The notes beneath the pieces are model-generated. The model searched no databases. It had not been told where the DNA came from and worked only from the letters and a program-made list of their open reading frames with translations. A program made the translations under genes and the position numbers. A DNA stretch of 64,000 nt from Symsagittifera roscoffensis (Eukaryota; Xenacoelomorpha; Acoela; Convolutidae): the NCBI RefSeq assembly GCF_963678635.1, contig NC_087067.1:7299716-7363715 (forward strand). The letters run 5' to 3'. Shown here piece after piece: positions 1-9,596 of the stretch (positions within the stretch are counted from its first letter, which is position 1; every line of letters begins with the position of its first letter).

Positions 1-558
1 AGGAAGGTAAGAGAGACTAATGGGTTGGAACTGGATCAGGAGGAAGCTGAGCCTACCATAGGAAAAAAAATCAAGACAAAATTCGACATACCGAATGAAT
101 ATTTAGAGAACATCCTGATCACAGACAGCAACTTCATTTTGTCAGATAGGACTAGTGCGATGTGTATAACAGCGGACAAGGGCTTCAACACGAGACTGGA
201 AGCAGACTTCAAAAGAGAATATCAAAACGTGGAGTTTCTATTCAGGCAGAGGCCAGGGTTGGGAGGAATTGCTGCGCTTCCTCCTTCAGTTTCACAAGTT
301 CCTGGTAAATATCTGTGTTTTTTGGTGACGAGGGTCAATGAGAGGAACACGATAGACTCCGAGCATGTGATGTTGGCACTAACGAGGTTGAGGGACTTCA
401 TGGTCGAAAGAGGAATACGAGAGGTCTCAATGCCGGTCTACGATCCAAACAGGGGCAGGTTGAACCCTAGGGAATTATACTCCATCCTGCACGTGGTCTT
501 TGCAGAAACGGAGATAGTGGTGCACCTACACAATAAGTACTACATTAGTATCGTCTGA
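1..558 (+). pseudogene. C-terminal macro-domain (TARG1/OARD1-like) fragment of a larger protein
   Basis: The frame is open from base 1 to the stop at 556-558, so the N-terminus lies outside the window. About 180 residues are visible. The C-terminal 90 read like the second half of the ADP-ribose-binding macro domain of TARG1/OARD1: a YLCFLVTR strand, a helix ending LRDFMVERGI, then REVSMPV, and a final stretch EVFxxTxI-like (VVFAETEIVVH). In the family this domain binds or hydrolyses ADP-ribosyl groups. The glycine-rich loop is altered (ADKGFNTRLEADFK where active proteins have a GAG-type turn), and the GCGLDRL-type catalytic loop reads YDPNRGRL. Binding or hydrolysis is therefore doubtful. 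It lies just upstream of the spacer block that separates units of the array, and may be the 3' end of another member of that family. The domain call is by eye and fairly secure; typing it as broken is an inference, since this part has no internal stop. Confidence 0.6.
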
Positions 559-1186
559 GCTTTGAATGGACATGGATGTCTTGAGTTGGGAGGCACGGGG
601 TTCTAGAGCTAGGTAAAAGGGGCACGAGTCAGGTAGATGAATTTTAATGTAAATGGCATGAAACTTAAAATCTGAAGAGTTAATGGTGCTAAAACATAAA
701 GTGAATATGCATTCACTTTATGAATATGCAACTAAAATGAATCATTTTAGTGGAGTTGTTGGGATAATGTCTTGAAGGTATTATTGGGGAAGGTTTAGGC
801 TAGGCATGAGCAAAAGCATCTTGGTCTAAAAAGTGAATTCTATTTTCAGATTGATTTGCAAATTGAATTAACAATCAAGCTACACGTACTCGAACAAAAA
901 CAGCAAAAATCTTAACGGTTCTTCACTAGCAGTACTAGAGGAGGATATTTCTTGAGTTTAACTGGGAAGGTATTTCTTGAGTTTAACTGGGAAGGTATTT
1001 CTTGAGTTTAACTGGGAAGGTATTTCTTGAGTTTGTTGACACGTGAGATCTCTCGAAAAGAAGCAACGATGACAGATCGTTTCTAGAAGTCTATGGCAGC
1101 AGCGCTCAAAAGACCTACCCTCGATGAGCTATACAAGCGCTTGAGGGACGTCGATTAAACACAAGTGGATGAAAGATTGGCGGTAA
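559..1186. repeat. Intergenic spacer block R1 of the gene array
   Basis: Non-coding. The part from about 628 to 1063 recurs almost base for base at about 6677-7105, and its first 110 bp recur at about 5826-5934. It runs from a GTCAGGTAGATGAATTTT start, through an AT-rich middle, to a short minisatellite and a GTTGACACGTGAGATC end. It follows the 3' end of one unit and precedes the next, so it probably holds the polyadenylation and promoter signals of the units. That role is inferred from position only. Confidence 0.75.
946..1035. repeat. 25-bp minisatellite, about 3.6 copies
   Basis: The unit contains TTTCTTGAGTTTAACTGGGA and starts at 946, 971, 996 and 1021, an exact 25-bp period. The last copy is cut off inside the motif. 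The same array in the same place is found in the second spacer (6990-7078), where two units carry point changes. Confidence 0.9.
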
Positions 1187-2195
1187 AGTTAGATGCCATC
1201 CTGCAACTGGAAGCACAAGGCGAATGCAGGGAGTCAGCGACTGAAGCTGTGTTGATGATGGAAGGTGGATGGAGGCCTGAGAGGGCATGACCTTGCGAGA
1301 AACCCTGGCTTGAGCAGCAGCAGGGAATATCGTTCGGGAGAGTTTCCCTTTCCGACCAGACCGCCAGCAGGAGCAGGGACTCAGTCTGCAAGTAAACCAC
1401 CGTCGAAGTTCCGCTCGCAACAAACGGAAGAGTCATATCCGGATCTCGGCAGCATGAGGAGAGAGTTGAAAAGGGCCCAAAGGGAACGGGACAAGGCCAT
1501 TCTGGATAGGGACCAGGCGGCTCTTGAAAGGGATCAAGCCAGGCTTGATCGCGAGCAAGCAACACTTGAGCGAGATAAGACGATTCTGGACCGGGATCTG
1601 CTGATGGCAGAACGAGTGCAAGAGCAGAGGCTACAAGAAAGTGTAGCCAATTGTGATCAAATAAACCAGAACTAGAGCGGCAGCAAGCGGTCGCAAGTGG
1701 GAAGGAGAAAAAGAGGACTACGACTGAACCGGCTGTCGCGAGATCGTGACCAGAGTCGCGGATGGAGGTAGACGAAGCTCCTCCTGCGGGCGGTCGTTTC
1801 AACCTGGACTGCGCGGCCCAAGAGCACACGAATGAGGCTCTGCAAGATTGGACGAGTCCCGAGCCAGCTCCTTCCTTGCGCAATCTAGAGGCAAAACCAG
1901 TTAGGCCTTTATGGAAATTTCGCTGCCGGGAGTGACGCCTAGTTCAACCAGCAGTAGTTAAACCGGGACGGGCACGTCGCGCCTCAGGGAGTTGCAAAAG
2001 AGGTCGCAGTGAAAGGCTCGAGAGAATTCAGCAGGAGAAGAGCGACCTCCCACCTGGAGAGACGACCCAGTGAGGAGTGTAATAATCGCAAGCTACAAGA
2101 AGAACACAGACAGTGCCTATCATAGACATAACCGGATGGATTAGACAGCGGCGCAACCTTGAGCTGAGTATTTCACACAGCCCAGGATACCCGAG
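1187..2195 (+). pseudogene. N-terminal part of unit 2: coiled-coil heptad region and basic/acidic linker
   Basis: A + strand frame (clearest at 1265-1675) encodes a basic, Ser/Pro-containing start and then a run of near-perfect heptads built on LDRDQAA, LERDQAR, LDREQAT and LERDKTI (about 1480-1615). This is a highly charged predicted coiled coil, visible as a 21-bp periodicity in the DNA. A stop follows at 1673-1675. A degraded frame then carries Glu-rich and Pro-rich linker sequence up to the SGNH domain at about 2196. No database family can be named for this part. The coiled coil probably mediates self-association. Several stops and shifts make this a pseudogene as it stands, although introns cannot be excluded. 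Confidence 0.45.
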
Positions 2196-2770
2196 GGTGC
2201 AGTCCACTTGATTATAGGGGACAACCTGATACGAGTGTTGACACGAATCCAGGCGCATTGGCAGGTGGGGATCTTGAGTTTTTCTGGTGCCGCAGCATCC
2301 CAGATGTTGGTGTCCCTAGAAATGCTGGAGATGATGAAGATGTACACGGTCACACTGATGTTAGGAACCAATGACGTGTCCAGATGCGAGCAGAGTAAAG
2401 TGATGAGGCTACAGGAGAACAAGAGTTGCGTTCTTGAGGAATTGAGGATCTAACTAGATCCAGCCCTACTCACTATTTGCAACGTCCCTTACAACATGAT
2501 GGCTGATCAGAACGCGAGGGAGATGAACGACAGGGTACGCAACCTCAATGAAATTATCAGGCAAATACAGCAGAGAAGCGTACTCCCCGTGAGACTACTC
2601 GACGTGTCAAGCATGATGGAACACTCCCTTCCGGATGATGCGTCTTCGGATGGCATCCACTTTGATAGGCCCAGGGGGTATGGAATGGCTGAACGGTGTC
2701 TTTCAAAGGCACATAAGCCTTTAGGAGTCAGACCTGCTGGAGACGGGCCAGTTCACCTTTGGTCCAACCC
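2196..2770 (+). pseudogene. SGNH-hydrolase-like domain 1 of unit 2
   Basis: The frame from 2208 shows the block order of the SGNH/GDSL hydrolase superfamily: IIGDNLIRV (block I, 2211-2237), SFSGAAAS (block II glycine), LMLGTND (block III GxND, about 2355-2375) and, after an in-frame TAA at 2451-2453, SSDGIHFD (block V DxxH, 2643-2666). The nucleophile position of block I is Asn instead of Ser (GDN for GDS), so the usual acyl-transfer chemistry would be lost even without the stop. The reading frame shifts near 2675 in a run of five G. In this superfamily the fold serves as esterase, acetyl-esterase or a non-catalytic binding module; the substrate here is unknown. The superfamily assignment rests on three motifs in the right order and spacing. 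Confidence 0.6.
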
Positions 2771-4236
2771 CAATACCTCCCTTTTTCACTGCTAGGCCCT
2801 TGTCGATCGTTTGGGAGGAAGGACCGACTCGAGAGAAAGCTCAAGGAGCAGCAGGAGTAGGCAACTAGGAGCCAAGCCGATGGAAGGAGACGAGGAGGAA
2901 TCATCCACACCCCAGAGCTCGGTAGCGTCCTCGTGGGGTGGTGGTGGACAACAAGAAGACAGAGAGACCGGGAGAGGCGAGCAAAGCCCGATATCTGGAG
3001 AGAATAAAGGATCCAGACCTGGAAGATCTGGCATGCAGACAAGAGTTGGCGGAGGTTCTGGGGCTCAGGAATGTGTCGCATGAGGACTTGAGCAGACATC
3101 ACTGTGTGGATGGGTTAAAGACCCACGAAGCGCATTTCTCGAGAGCCAAGACACTGGAAACCGCAGATCTATCGGGAATACCGCAAAAATCGATAATGGG
3201 CCCAGTCCATTACAGGCCCGTCAAGCAGCTAGGGAGTCCAGGTCTAACCGTGGAGCCTCCCAATCATCGAACGGGCATAGCCAGAATCAAAGTGGCACTT
3301 CCTGCACAGCTAAGGATGGTCGAAAAACTTCTTGAGCCAAAGAGCATGAGGATCCCAGACACAGGATACCTGGGCCCAAAGCTCGCCGAAGACCCCAGAT
3401 ATGGTAGATCCTGTGGGACTTCACAGCTAGCAAAAACCTTGGCCGTGTACGATCGATCAGATCCCGGAGCAGCGAGAGCGATCATCATGGCAGGATCGGA
3501 CTTCGAGGGCACGTCGCCGAAGTTATTTTGGCCAGAAACCCTAGTGTGCCTGCTGCCTGGAGCGGAACTGAACTAACTGTTGACCCTGTTGATGGCTATA
3601 AAATCGGAGACACCCTGCCAGCCAGAGCTGTTGCTGTTCGCTGGGATGAATGACCACCTGCATGCGATAGGATTTCTAGAGCATTTGAAAGGCGTGGAAC
3701 CAACCCCCAAGAAGATCTGGGAAGCAATTCAGATGCTGTTTGCAGCAATGAACGAGGTGGAGGAGTTGGTAGCTTCTCGATTTGGACCAAAGACGAGAGT
3801 GGTGTTCACGTCATCGCCAGGTTACGCGAGCATGCCACTAGCATTAGAGTTTGTGTATGCAATTTTGATCCTGATAGCAGAGGGCAATGCGTGGCGGATG
3901 CTTATGGCCGCTCCGAATCGCGAGTTGGAGCCAATAAACTTAAGAATTCTTAAGTCTGAACCAGCAGCGGCATAGGCTGATGTATCTCATGCTCTGAGGG
4001 GATTTTATGAGTTAGCAGACATCTTGATTGTGCTGGATGAGATTCTCTGCCTTGAGGTGTCGAATCTTGCCCGACAGCTGAAGATTAACCCGGAGATTGG
4101 GGACGATCACCCAGCGATGACCCATCTAACAGCCAGCCTGTGGTTGCGGAGTATGAATCTGACAATCACGAGCTCCACCAGCAGTGCGAGAGGACCAAAT
4201 AATGAAAGAATGTGGCAGCGGCCGAGAAACAGTTAG
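2771..4236 (+). pseudogene. Linker and second SGNH-like domain of unit 2
   Basis: A low-complexity Ser/Arg/Glu linker (2811-3083) leads, after a frame change, into a 212-residue open stretch (2938-3576) and two further in-frame stretches separated by single stops (3580-3975 and 4024-4236). The second SGNH-like set reads MAGSDFEG (3487-3510, block I-like), LLFAGMNDH (3630-3656, GxND block III) and GDDHP (about 4099-4113, block V-like). Between them lie hydrophobic helices such as VYAILILIAEG. The spacing matches domain 1 roughly, so the protein carries two tandem SGNH-like folds. The three stretches share one frame, which means only point stops break them. Function is unknown; a divergent or inactive esterase-like scaffold is the most that can be said. 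Confidence 0.5.
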
Positions 4237-5434
4237 AGTCGATAGCGATCGCTTAACACAAGAAAGAGGGAGGTGGCCGTTTCTGACCCCGAGACTTGAG
4301 AATGCGACGGACAAGACGAGGGAGAGTGCTCCACCCCTCATCAAACAAATATGGAATTTTCCTGAGGAGCAGCTAGAGGTGGCAGAAGATAGGGAGATGA
4401 CGGTGGGAAGATTTGTCACAGCAGCTAATGAAGTCACTGGTGGAGGTTTCTGGCTGGATCATGCGAAGGGCGAGCTGAAGACCAGGAGGGACCACGAGAT
4501 CTTGAGATTCTTGAGCCCATGCTGAGAAAAGAAGGATCTGAAAGAGGTGTTCTACGCAGGAAACACCATCTTTGATGCGTTCGTGCAGGAACTCTTGAGT
4601 AAGCCCATCAAGCTCTTGCTGGCTTTGTATCTGGTGTACCCCAGGTACCTGTTCAATATGGGGCCGGCGTACATTTTCAGTAGGGACGTAGGAACGCTCC
4701 GCATTGATGGGTATCTGACGCTGGTACTCTTGACGCATGGGCAACTGACGGCGTTTCATCGGTTGATGAAGTATGGGGAGGTAAGGAAGGCTCACCCGAG
4801 TATGGAGACCTATTCGTACAAGTGTGCTGCCGGACTGAAGACATTGCTTCTGGAGTACCTGCTGATGCAAAAATGATACTTAACGGGCGAGAAAGGAAAC
4901 CCCAAGACGGGAGAAGATTTGAGAGAGGCGAATTGTGGCATACCCCTTCTGACTGACTTGTGTTTGGCCATGAGATCTGACCCAGTGGGGATGATCAGAG
5001 GCTTGGGGGAGGTGGTGACCTGCGTCTACAGGCTAGCGGTGACATATGCATTCCCGGACCCACACGTGATCAGCATTCAAGATGGGACGGCACTCAACTG
5101 GTGCAGACAAGAAAACTTGAGAGCGCAGATGAGTGAGACGGTGCATTTTGGAAAAGTCAAGGATCCCGAACTAGTGGTGTGCAATTTCAGGGAACAACTG
5201 CAGTGCAGAATGCGAGGAAATAGTGAGAGTCCCATCGAGGTCTGTCCCAAGTTTTGGAACCTGAATCCAGTGACGAGGGACAAGTGGGAAGTCTTGAGAA
5301 TCCCGGCGTGGACGAGGAGTTTCGAAATCACGAAAAAGGAATTGGAAACGATGCTAGAACGGGATGTTCTACTCGCTGCCGTCCCCGAGTTCCCGACGGT
5401 GAGAAGGAAAACCCTGGGAATGAAAAGTACCTGA
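4184..5434 (+). pseudogene. C-terminal half of unit 2, unknown domain (first copy)
   Basis: After a frame change near 4190-4236 the coding continues in one frame through 4184-4525, 4547-4876 and 4919-5434, with single stops between. It is a conserved-looking alpha-helical protein without a family I recognise. It includes LLLALYLVYPRYLFNMGP, HGQLTAFHRLMKYGE and the segment VHFGKVKDPELVVCNFREQ. The segment from about 5080 onward is present three times in the window (here, about 5935 and about 7165), which shows that it is real coding sequence and not a chance open stretch. Codon use is G+A-rich on the sense strand, unlike the AT-rich flanks. No catalytic motif is evident. Confidence 0.5.
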
Positions 5435-5509
5435 AGTGAAGTCCCTTCACTACACGCGAGAGCCACGGTACAAAGACAACAGAGAGAATTCACGAGCGAC
5501 TGGTATCCT

Positions 5510-5809
5510 TTGTTCATTGGATACTCGGCGGCGGTGTCTTTCCACACGTGTAAGATTAAGATAAATTCGTGGACTACACAAGTGAAGAAGATGCGAGGCT
5601 CGATGCCCCCTAAGTTTGAGGTCCGAATTGTCTTGAGAACACTTGAGGAGGCTGGACTCGAGAATAAACTGCCAATTTATGACGATGGAAGGATGATCGT
5701 GGAGGAGGGTCATATGGCTCTGAAGGGCGATATGATGTTTGCCACGAGAAAATACCGAGCGCCTTATGGTCTGGAGGAGTTGGACTTGAGGCAAGAACAG
5801 AAAGGCTAA
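5510..5809 (+). pseudogene. Terminal segment of unit 2 (FIGYSAAVSFHTCKIK...FATRKYRAPYGLE), copy 1
   Basis: This 99-residue stretch continues the previous segment in the same frame after a short broken join. It has FIGYSAAVSFHTCKIKINSW near the start and KGDMMFATRKYRAPYGLEEL near the end. It occurs three times (5510-5809, 6365-6688, 7650-7958) with few changes. In copies 1 and 2 it ends soon after RQEQ/RQER and runs into the spacer block; in copy 3 the coding continues for about 300 more residues. Copies 1 and 2 therefore look 3'-truncated relative to copy 3. Function unknown. Confidence 0.5.
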
Positions 5810-5825
5810 ATCTAGACGGAAAAGT

Positions 5826-5934
5826 CAGGTAGATGAATTTTAATGTAAATGGCATGATAATTAAATCTGAAGAAATAATGGTGTTAAAACATAAAGTGAA
5901 TATGCATGTTTTTAACATCTAAATTGAATCATTC
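5826..5934. repeat. Spacer block R2 (truncated)
   Basis: The first 110 bp of the spacer block (GTCAGGTAGATGAATTTT onward), cut off at the tandem-duplication junction. It lacks the minisatellite and the downstream part seen in R1 and R3. Confidence 0.8.
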
Positions 5935-6688
5935 TAGATGGGACGGCACTCAACTGGTGCAGACAAGAAAATTGAGAGCGCAGATGAGTGAGACGGTGCA
6001 TTTTGGAAAAGTCAAGGATCCCGAGCTAGTGGTGTGCAATTTCAGGGAACAACTGCAGTGCAGAATGCGAGGAAATAGTGAGAGTCCCATCGAGGTCTGT
6101 CCCAAGTTTTGGAACCTGAATCCAGTGACGAGGGACAAGTGGGAAGTCTTGAGAATCCCGGCGTGGACGAGGAGTTTCGAAATCACGAAAAAGGAATTGG
6201 AAACGATGCTAGAACGGGATGTTCTACTCGCTGCCGTCCCCGAGTTCCCGACGGCGAGATAAAAAACCCTGGAAATGAAAAGCCCCTGAAGTGAAGTACC
6301 TTCACTACACGCGAGAGCCACGGTACAAAGACAGCAGAGAGAATTCACGAGCGACTGGTATCCTTTGTTCATTGGATACTCGGCGGCGGTGTCTTTCCAC
6401 ACGTGTAAGATTAAGATAAATTCGTGGACTACACAAGCGAAGAAGATGCGAGGCTCGATGCCCCCTAAGTTTGAGGTCCGAGTAGTCTTGAGAACAGTTG
6501 AGGAGGCTGGACTCGAGAATAAACTGCCAATTTATGACGATGGAAGGATGATCGTGGAGGAGGGTCATATGCCTCTGAAGGGCGATATGATGTTTGCCAC
6601 GAGAAAATACCGAGCGCCTTACGGTCTGGAGGATTTGGATTTGAGGCAAGAACGGAAAAGGATAAGTCTAGACGGAAAAGTCAGGTAG
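5935..6688 (+). pseudogene. Duplicate of the unit 2 C-terminal segment (copy 2)
   Basis: Two open stretches (to 6262, and 6365-6688) repeat the VHFGKVKDPELVVCNFREQ and FIGYSAAVSFHTCKIK segments nearly unchanged. It has no N-terminal domains of its own: it starts at the duplication junction inside the coding sequence, so it cannot be a complete gene. A TAA interrupts the join between the two parts at about 6258-6262, and the C-terminus ends at 6686-6688 in spacer-derived sequence. Confidence 0.65.
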
Positions 6689-7105
6689 ATGAATTTTAAT
6701 GTAAATGGCATGACAATTAAAATCTGAAGAAATAATGGTGCTAAAACATAAAGTGAAGATGCATGTTTTTAACATCTAAGTTGAATCATTTTAGTGGAGT
6801 TGTTAGGATAATGTCTTAAAGGTATTAATGGGGGAGGTTTAGGTTAGGCATGAGCAAAAGCATCTTGGTCTAAAAAGTGAATTCTGTTTTCAGATTGATT
6901 TGCAAATTGAATTAACAATGAAGCTACACGTACTCGAACAAAAACAGCAATGATCTTTACGGTTCTTCACTAGCAGTACTATAAGAGGATATTTCTTGAG
7001 TTTAACTGGGAAGGTATTTCTTGAGTTTAACTGGGAAAATATTTGTTGAGTTTAACTGGGAAGGTATTTCTTGGGTTTGTTGACACGTGAGATCACTCGA
7101 AAAGA
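6677..7105. repeat. Spacer block R3 with 25-bp minisatellite
   Basis: Full-length second copy of the spacer block seen at 628-1063, including the minisatellite (unit starts 6990, 7015, 7040 and 7065). It ends in GTTGACACGTGAGATCACTCG and is followed by an abnormal short start and the third coding copy. Similarity to R1 over the whole length is obvious by eye, with scattered substitutions. Confidence 0.85.
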
Positions 7106-7109
7106 ACGC

Positions 7110-7958
7110 AAGCATGAAGTATGCATTCCCGGACGTATGCTAGCGGTGACGTATGCATTCCCGGACGCACACGTGATCAGCATTCTAGATGGGACGGCAC
7201 TCAACTGGCGCAAGAAAACTTCAGAAGAAAACTTCAGAGCGCAGATGAGTGAGACGGTGCATTTTGGAAAAGTCAAGGATCCCGAGCTATTGGTGTGCAA
7301 TTGCAGGGAACAACTGCAGTGCAGAATGCGAGGAAATAGTGAGAGTCCCATTGAGGTCTGTCCCAAGTTTTGGAACCTGAATCCAGTGACGAGGAACAAG
7401 TGGGAAGTCTTGAGAATCCCGGCGTGGACGATGAGTTTTGAATTCGCGAAAAAGGAATTGGAAACGACACTAGAATGGGCTGTCCTACTCGCTGCCGTCC
7501 TCGAGTTCCCGACGGTGAGAAGAAAAACCCTGGAAATGGAAAGCCCCTGAAGTGAAGTTCCTTCACTACACGCGAGAGCCACGGTACAAAGACAACAGAG
7601 AGAATTCACGAACGACTGGGATCCTTTGTTCATTGGATAATCGGCGGCGGTGTATTTCCACACGTGTAAGATTAAGATAAATTCGTGGACTACACAAGCG
7701 AAGAAGATGCGATGCTCGATGTCCCCTAAGTTTGAGGTCCGAGTCGTCTTGAGAACACTTGAGGAGGCTGGACTCGAGAATAAACTGCCAATTTATGACG
7801 ATGGAAGGATGATCGTGGAGGAGGGTCATATGGCTGAAGGGCCATATGATGTTTGCCACGAGAAAATACCGAGCGCTTTATGGTCTGGAGCAGTTGGAGT
7901 TGAGGCAAGAACGGAAAAAGCTAAATGCGGCAGGACCACTATATGTATCCCTCGCTGA
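7110..7958 (+). pseudogene. Third copy of the unit 2 C-terminal segment
   Basis: It repeats the VHFGKVKDPEL and SFHTCKIKINSW segments, with more changes than copies 1 and 2 have between them. It starts with a small internal duplication of TATGCATTCCCGGACG (7119-7170), so the 5' end has been rearranged. A six-residue insertion (a repeat around KTSEENF) follows. The first part ends at a stop at 7548-7550; the second runs from about 7650 and, after a frame change near 7840, continues into the acidic region downstream. Confidence 0.6.
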
Positions 7959-9330
7959 GTATAAGACAGCAGACACGACGACACCTTCACCCCTGTCTGT
8001 GGGAACCGCAGGAGACAGAAGAAACCTTCCAGTGGAGAACAGATTCACTGCCGCGCTAGAGAGGAACCAGCCAAAGCCAGGAGAGGGGGAGAGCATGGAG
8101 GAAGCTGGAGAGGAAGTGGAGGTGGGGAACACGCCAGACGGAGGGGCAACGAACAGAGAGTTTAGCCCTGGCACCACACATGAGCTACTACAAGAACTGA
8201 GTGGGGACGACTGGGCAAACACCGCCACTCCACCTTTGGGATCTCCCGTGAATAATCTTGAGCCGCCACTAACGAGTGAACCATCCAACATGGGTATGGT
8301 GCTCCTAACCGATGAAGCAATGGAGGAGAATACCTTTGAAGGCAATAAAGACATGTTCTTGAGCACGTTGGACGAGCAGGCGTGGCAAAGTTTCCTGGAC
8401 GAGTTCAAGCAGAGCGTGGAAAACAAGGTTGAAGTATATGACTTCAAGGAAGAGGTGTGGAGCACGGTAGTGAATTTTGGAGAAACAGTCCTGATCGGCA
8501 CTGGACTGGACAAGAAAAGGAGGAAAGGGCTACTGGAGAAGATGATTGGCCTAAGGAAGCAGAAGCAGGACGCCGGGGCCAACCCATGTAAAGATAGCTC
8601 TACTATAACAAAAAAACGGATGATAAAAAAAGTGTCCAGGTGGATGATAAAAATAAGACTAGTAATACGACTAAAAATACTAATATTCTTAAGGCTAGAG
8701 AAGGGAGAGGCAAGAGTCGGAGACGAGGGACCTGGACAAGGAAGTTGAGTCAGTGATGGTGATGACAACGCCCCCGAGTAAGGGAAAAAGGTCTAGGAAG
8801 AGAAAACGGCAGACCAAGGCGAGTCCTTCGGCGGATGCGGTTTTGGTGAAAAATCTAAAAGAGACAGCTCCCATGATTCTAGCGCGAGGGAAAACAGCGG
8901 CCTACAACAGCGGCTCAGCACCCAGGAGGCTAACCGAAGTGCTGCGGGAAATGGAAGCCTCGACGACTTCGGGAACAGAGGATGACTTCAAACCCCTGAA
9001 GACAAACTTGAAGAGGGGTTCGACGAGTGGGCAGACGTGGGAAGTGGACATCAGCAAGGAGTGGCTTTCGACGGAACATCAGGCCATTGGGAAGCAAGTG
9101 ACGTGCGATCCTCTCGAGAGAAATGCGATGAGAAATACCGCTCGGCCTTGGTGGATAGCTCTGGAGACCACGAAATAACTGGAGAGTTGCCTGAAGGAGC
9201 TTTATCGCTTGGTACCCGCAAGCGGCGGCATTGGGCTACCCAGCAGAAGGCCGAAATTAACAAGCTAGAATTGGGAAACCAGTTGCGGCGGTCTTGGGAG
9301 AACCTGCTGCTTGAGTTTTGAAGATGCAAT
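7846..9330 (+). pseudogene. Acidic, low-complexity C-terminal extension of copy 3
   Basis: A 300-residue open stretch (7846-8748) starts inside FATRKYRALYGLEQL and continues into a Pro/Thr/Glu-rich region (EEAGEEVEVGNTPDGG and similar). A compact helical part follows, with FLSTLDEQAWQSFLDEFKQ, and then a Lys-rich tail. It is followed by two overlapping frames (8753-9178 and 9037-9321) rich in Lys and Arg. Copies 1 and 2 lack this region. It resembles a disordered linker and a basic, nucleic-acid-binding-like tail, but no domain is recognised. Frame changes at about 8750 and 9040-9180 break it. Confidence 0.4.
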
Positions 9331-9475
9331 GAGAGCACCGTCATCAGCATTGCATTGATCAGCACCGTCATCAGCATTGCTAGAATTAGGAAACCAGTTG
9401 GGGCGGTCTTGGGAGAACCTGCTGCTTGAGTTTTGAAGATGCAATGAGAGCACCGTTATCAGCATTGATGGCGAA
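9265..9475. repeat. Tandem duplication, 115-bp period
   Basis: CTAGAATTGGGAAACCAGTT at 9265 recurs as CTAGAATTAGGAAACCAGTT at 9380, and the match continues through GCTGCTTGAGTTTTGAAGATGC and AGCACCGT(C/T)ATCAGCATTG. A shorter inner repeat of CAGCACCGTCATCAGCATTG (about 27 bp apart) sits at the end of the first unit. It disrupts the coding frame of the copy 3 extension. Confidence 0.85.
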
Positions 9476-9596
9476 TCCTTCTGTCCGCAAGGCAGGACAG
9501 TTGATGTTCTCGTGGAGTTTTGCGGGAGTGGCTTTGGAGGCGTTGACCTCGCACGACAAACTGAAACTGGGCGAAAAGAGTCTTCAGGTGTAACAA

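Larger units (their letters stand above)
5080..6676 (+). repeat. Tandem duplication of about 855 bp (units 5080-5934 and 5935-about 6789)
   Basis: The segment beginning GATGGGACGGCACTCAACTGG recurs 855 bp later and carries the same coding sequence and the start of the spacer. The junction at about 5930-5940 joins spacer sequence (TTGAATCATT) directly to the middle of the coding segment (CTAGATGGGACGG). Both parents share CATT at the join, so a microhomology-mediated duplication is likely. The two units differ by few bases, so the event is recent relative to copy 3 at 7165. Confidence 0.8.

Noticed and set aside
1155-1883. 242-codon open stretch on the - strand opposite the coiled-coil region
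   Set aside because: It mirrors a low-complexity, GC-biased sense strand with clear heptads; no motif is visible on the antisense side.
7878-8768. 296-codon open stretch on the - strand opposite the acidic extension
   Set aside because: The + strand continues the thrice-repeated coding segment in frame, and the antisense protein is only Ser/Pro/Phe-rich low complexity.
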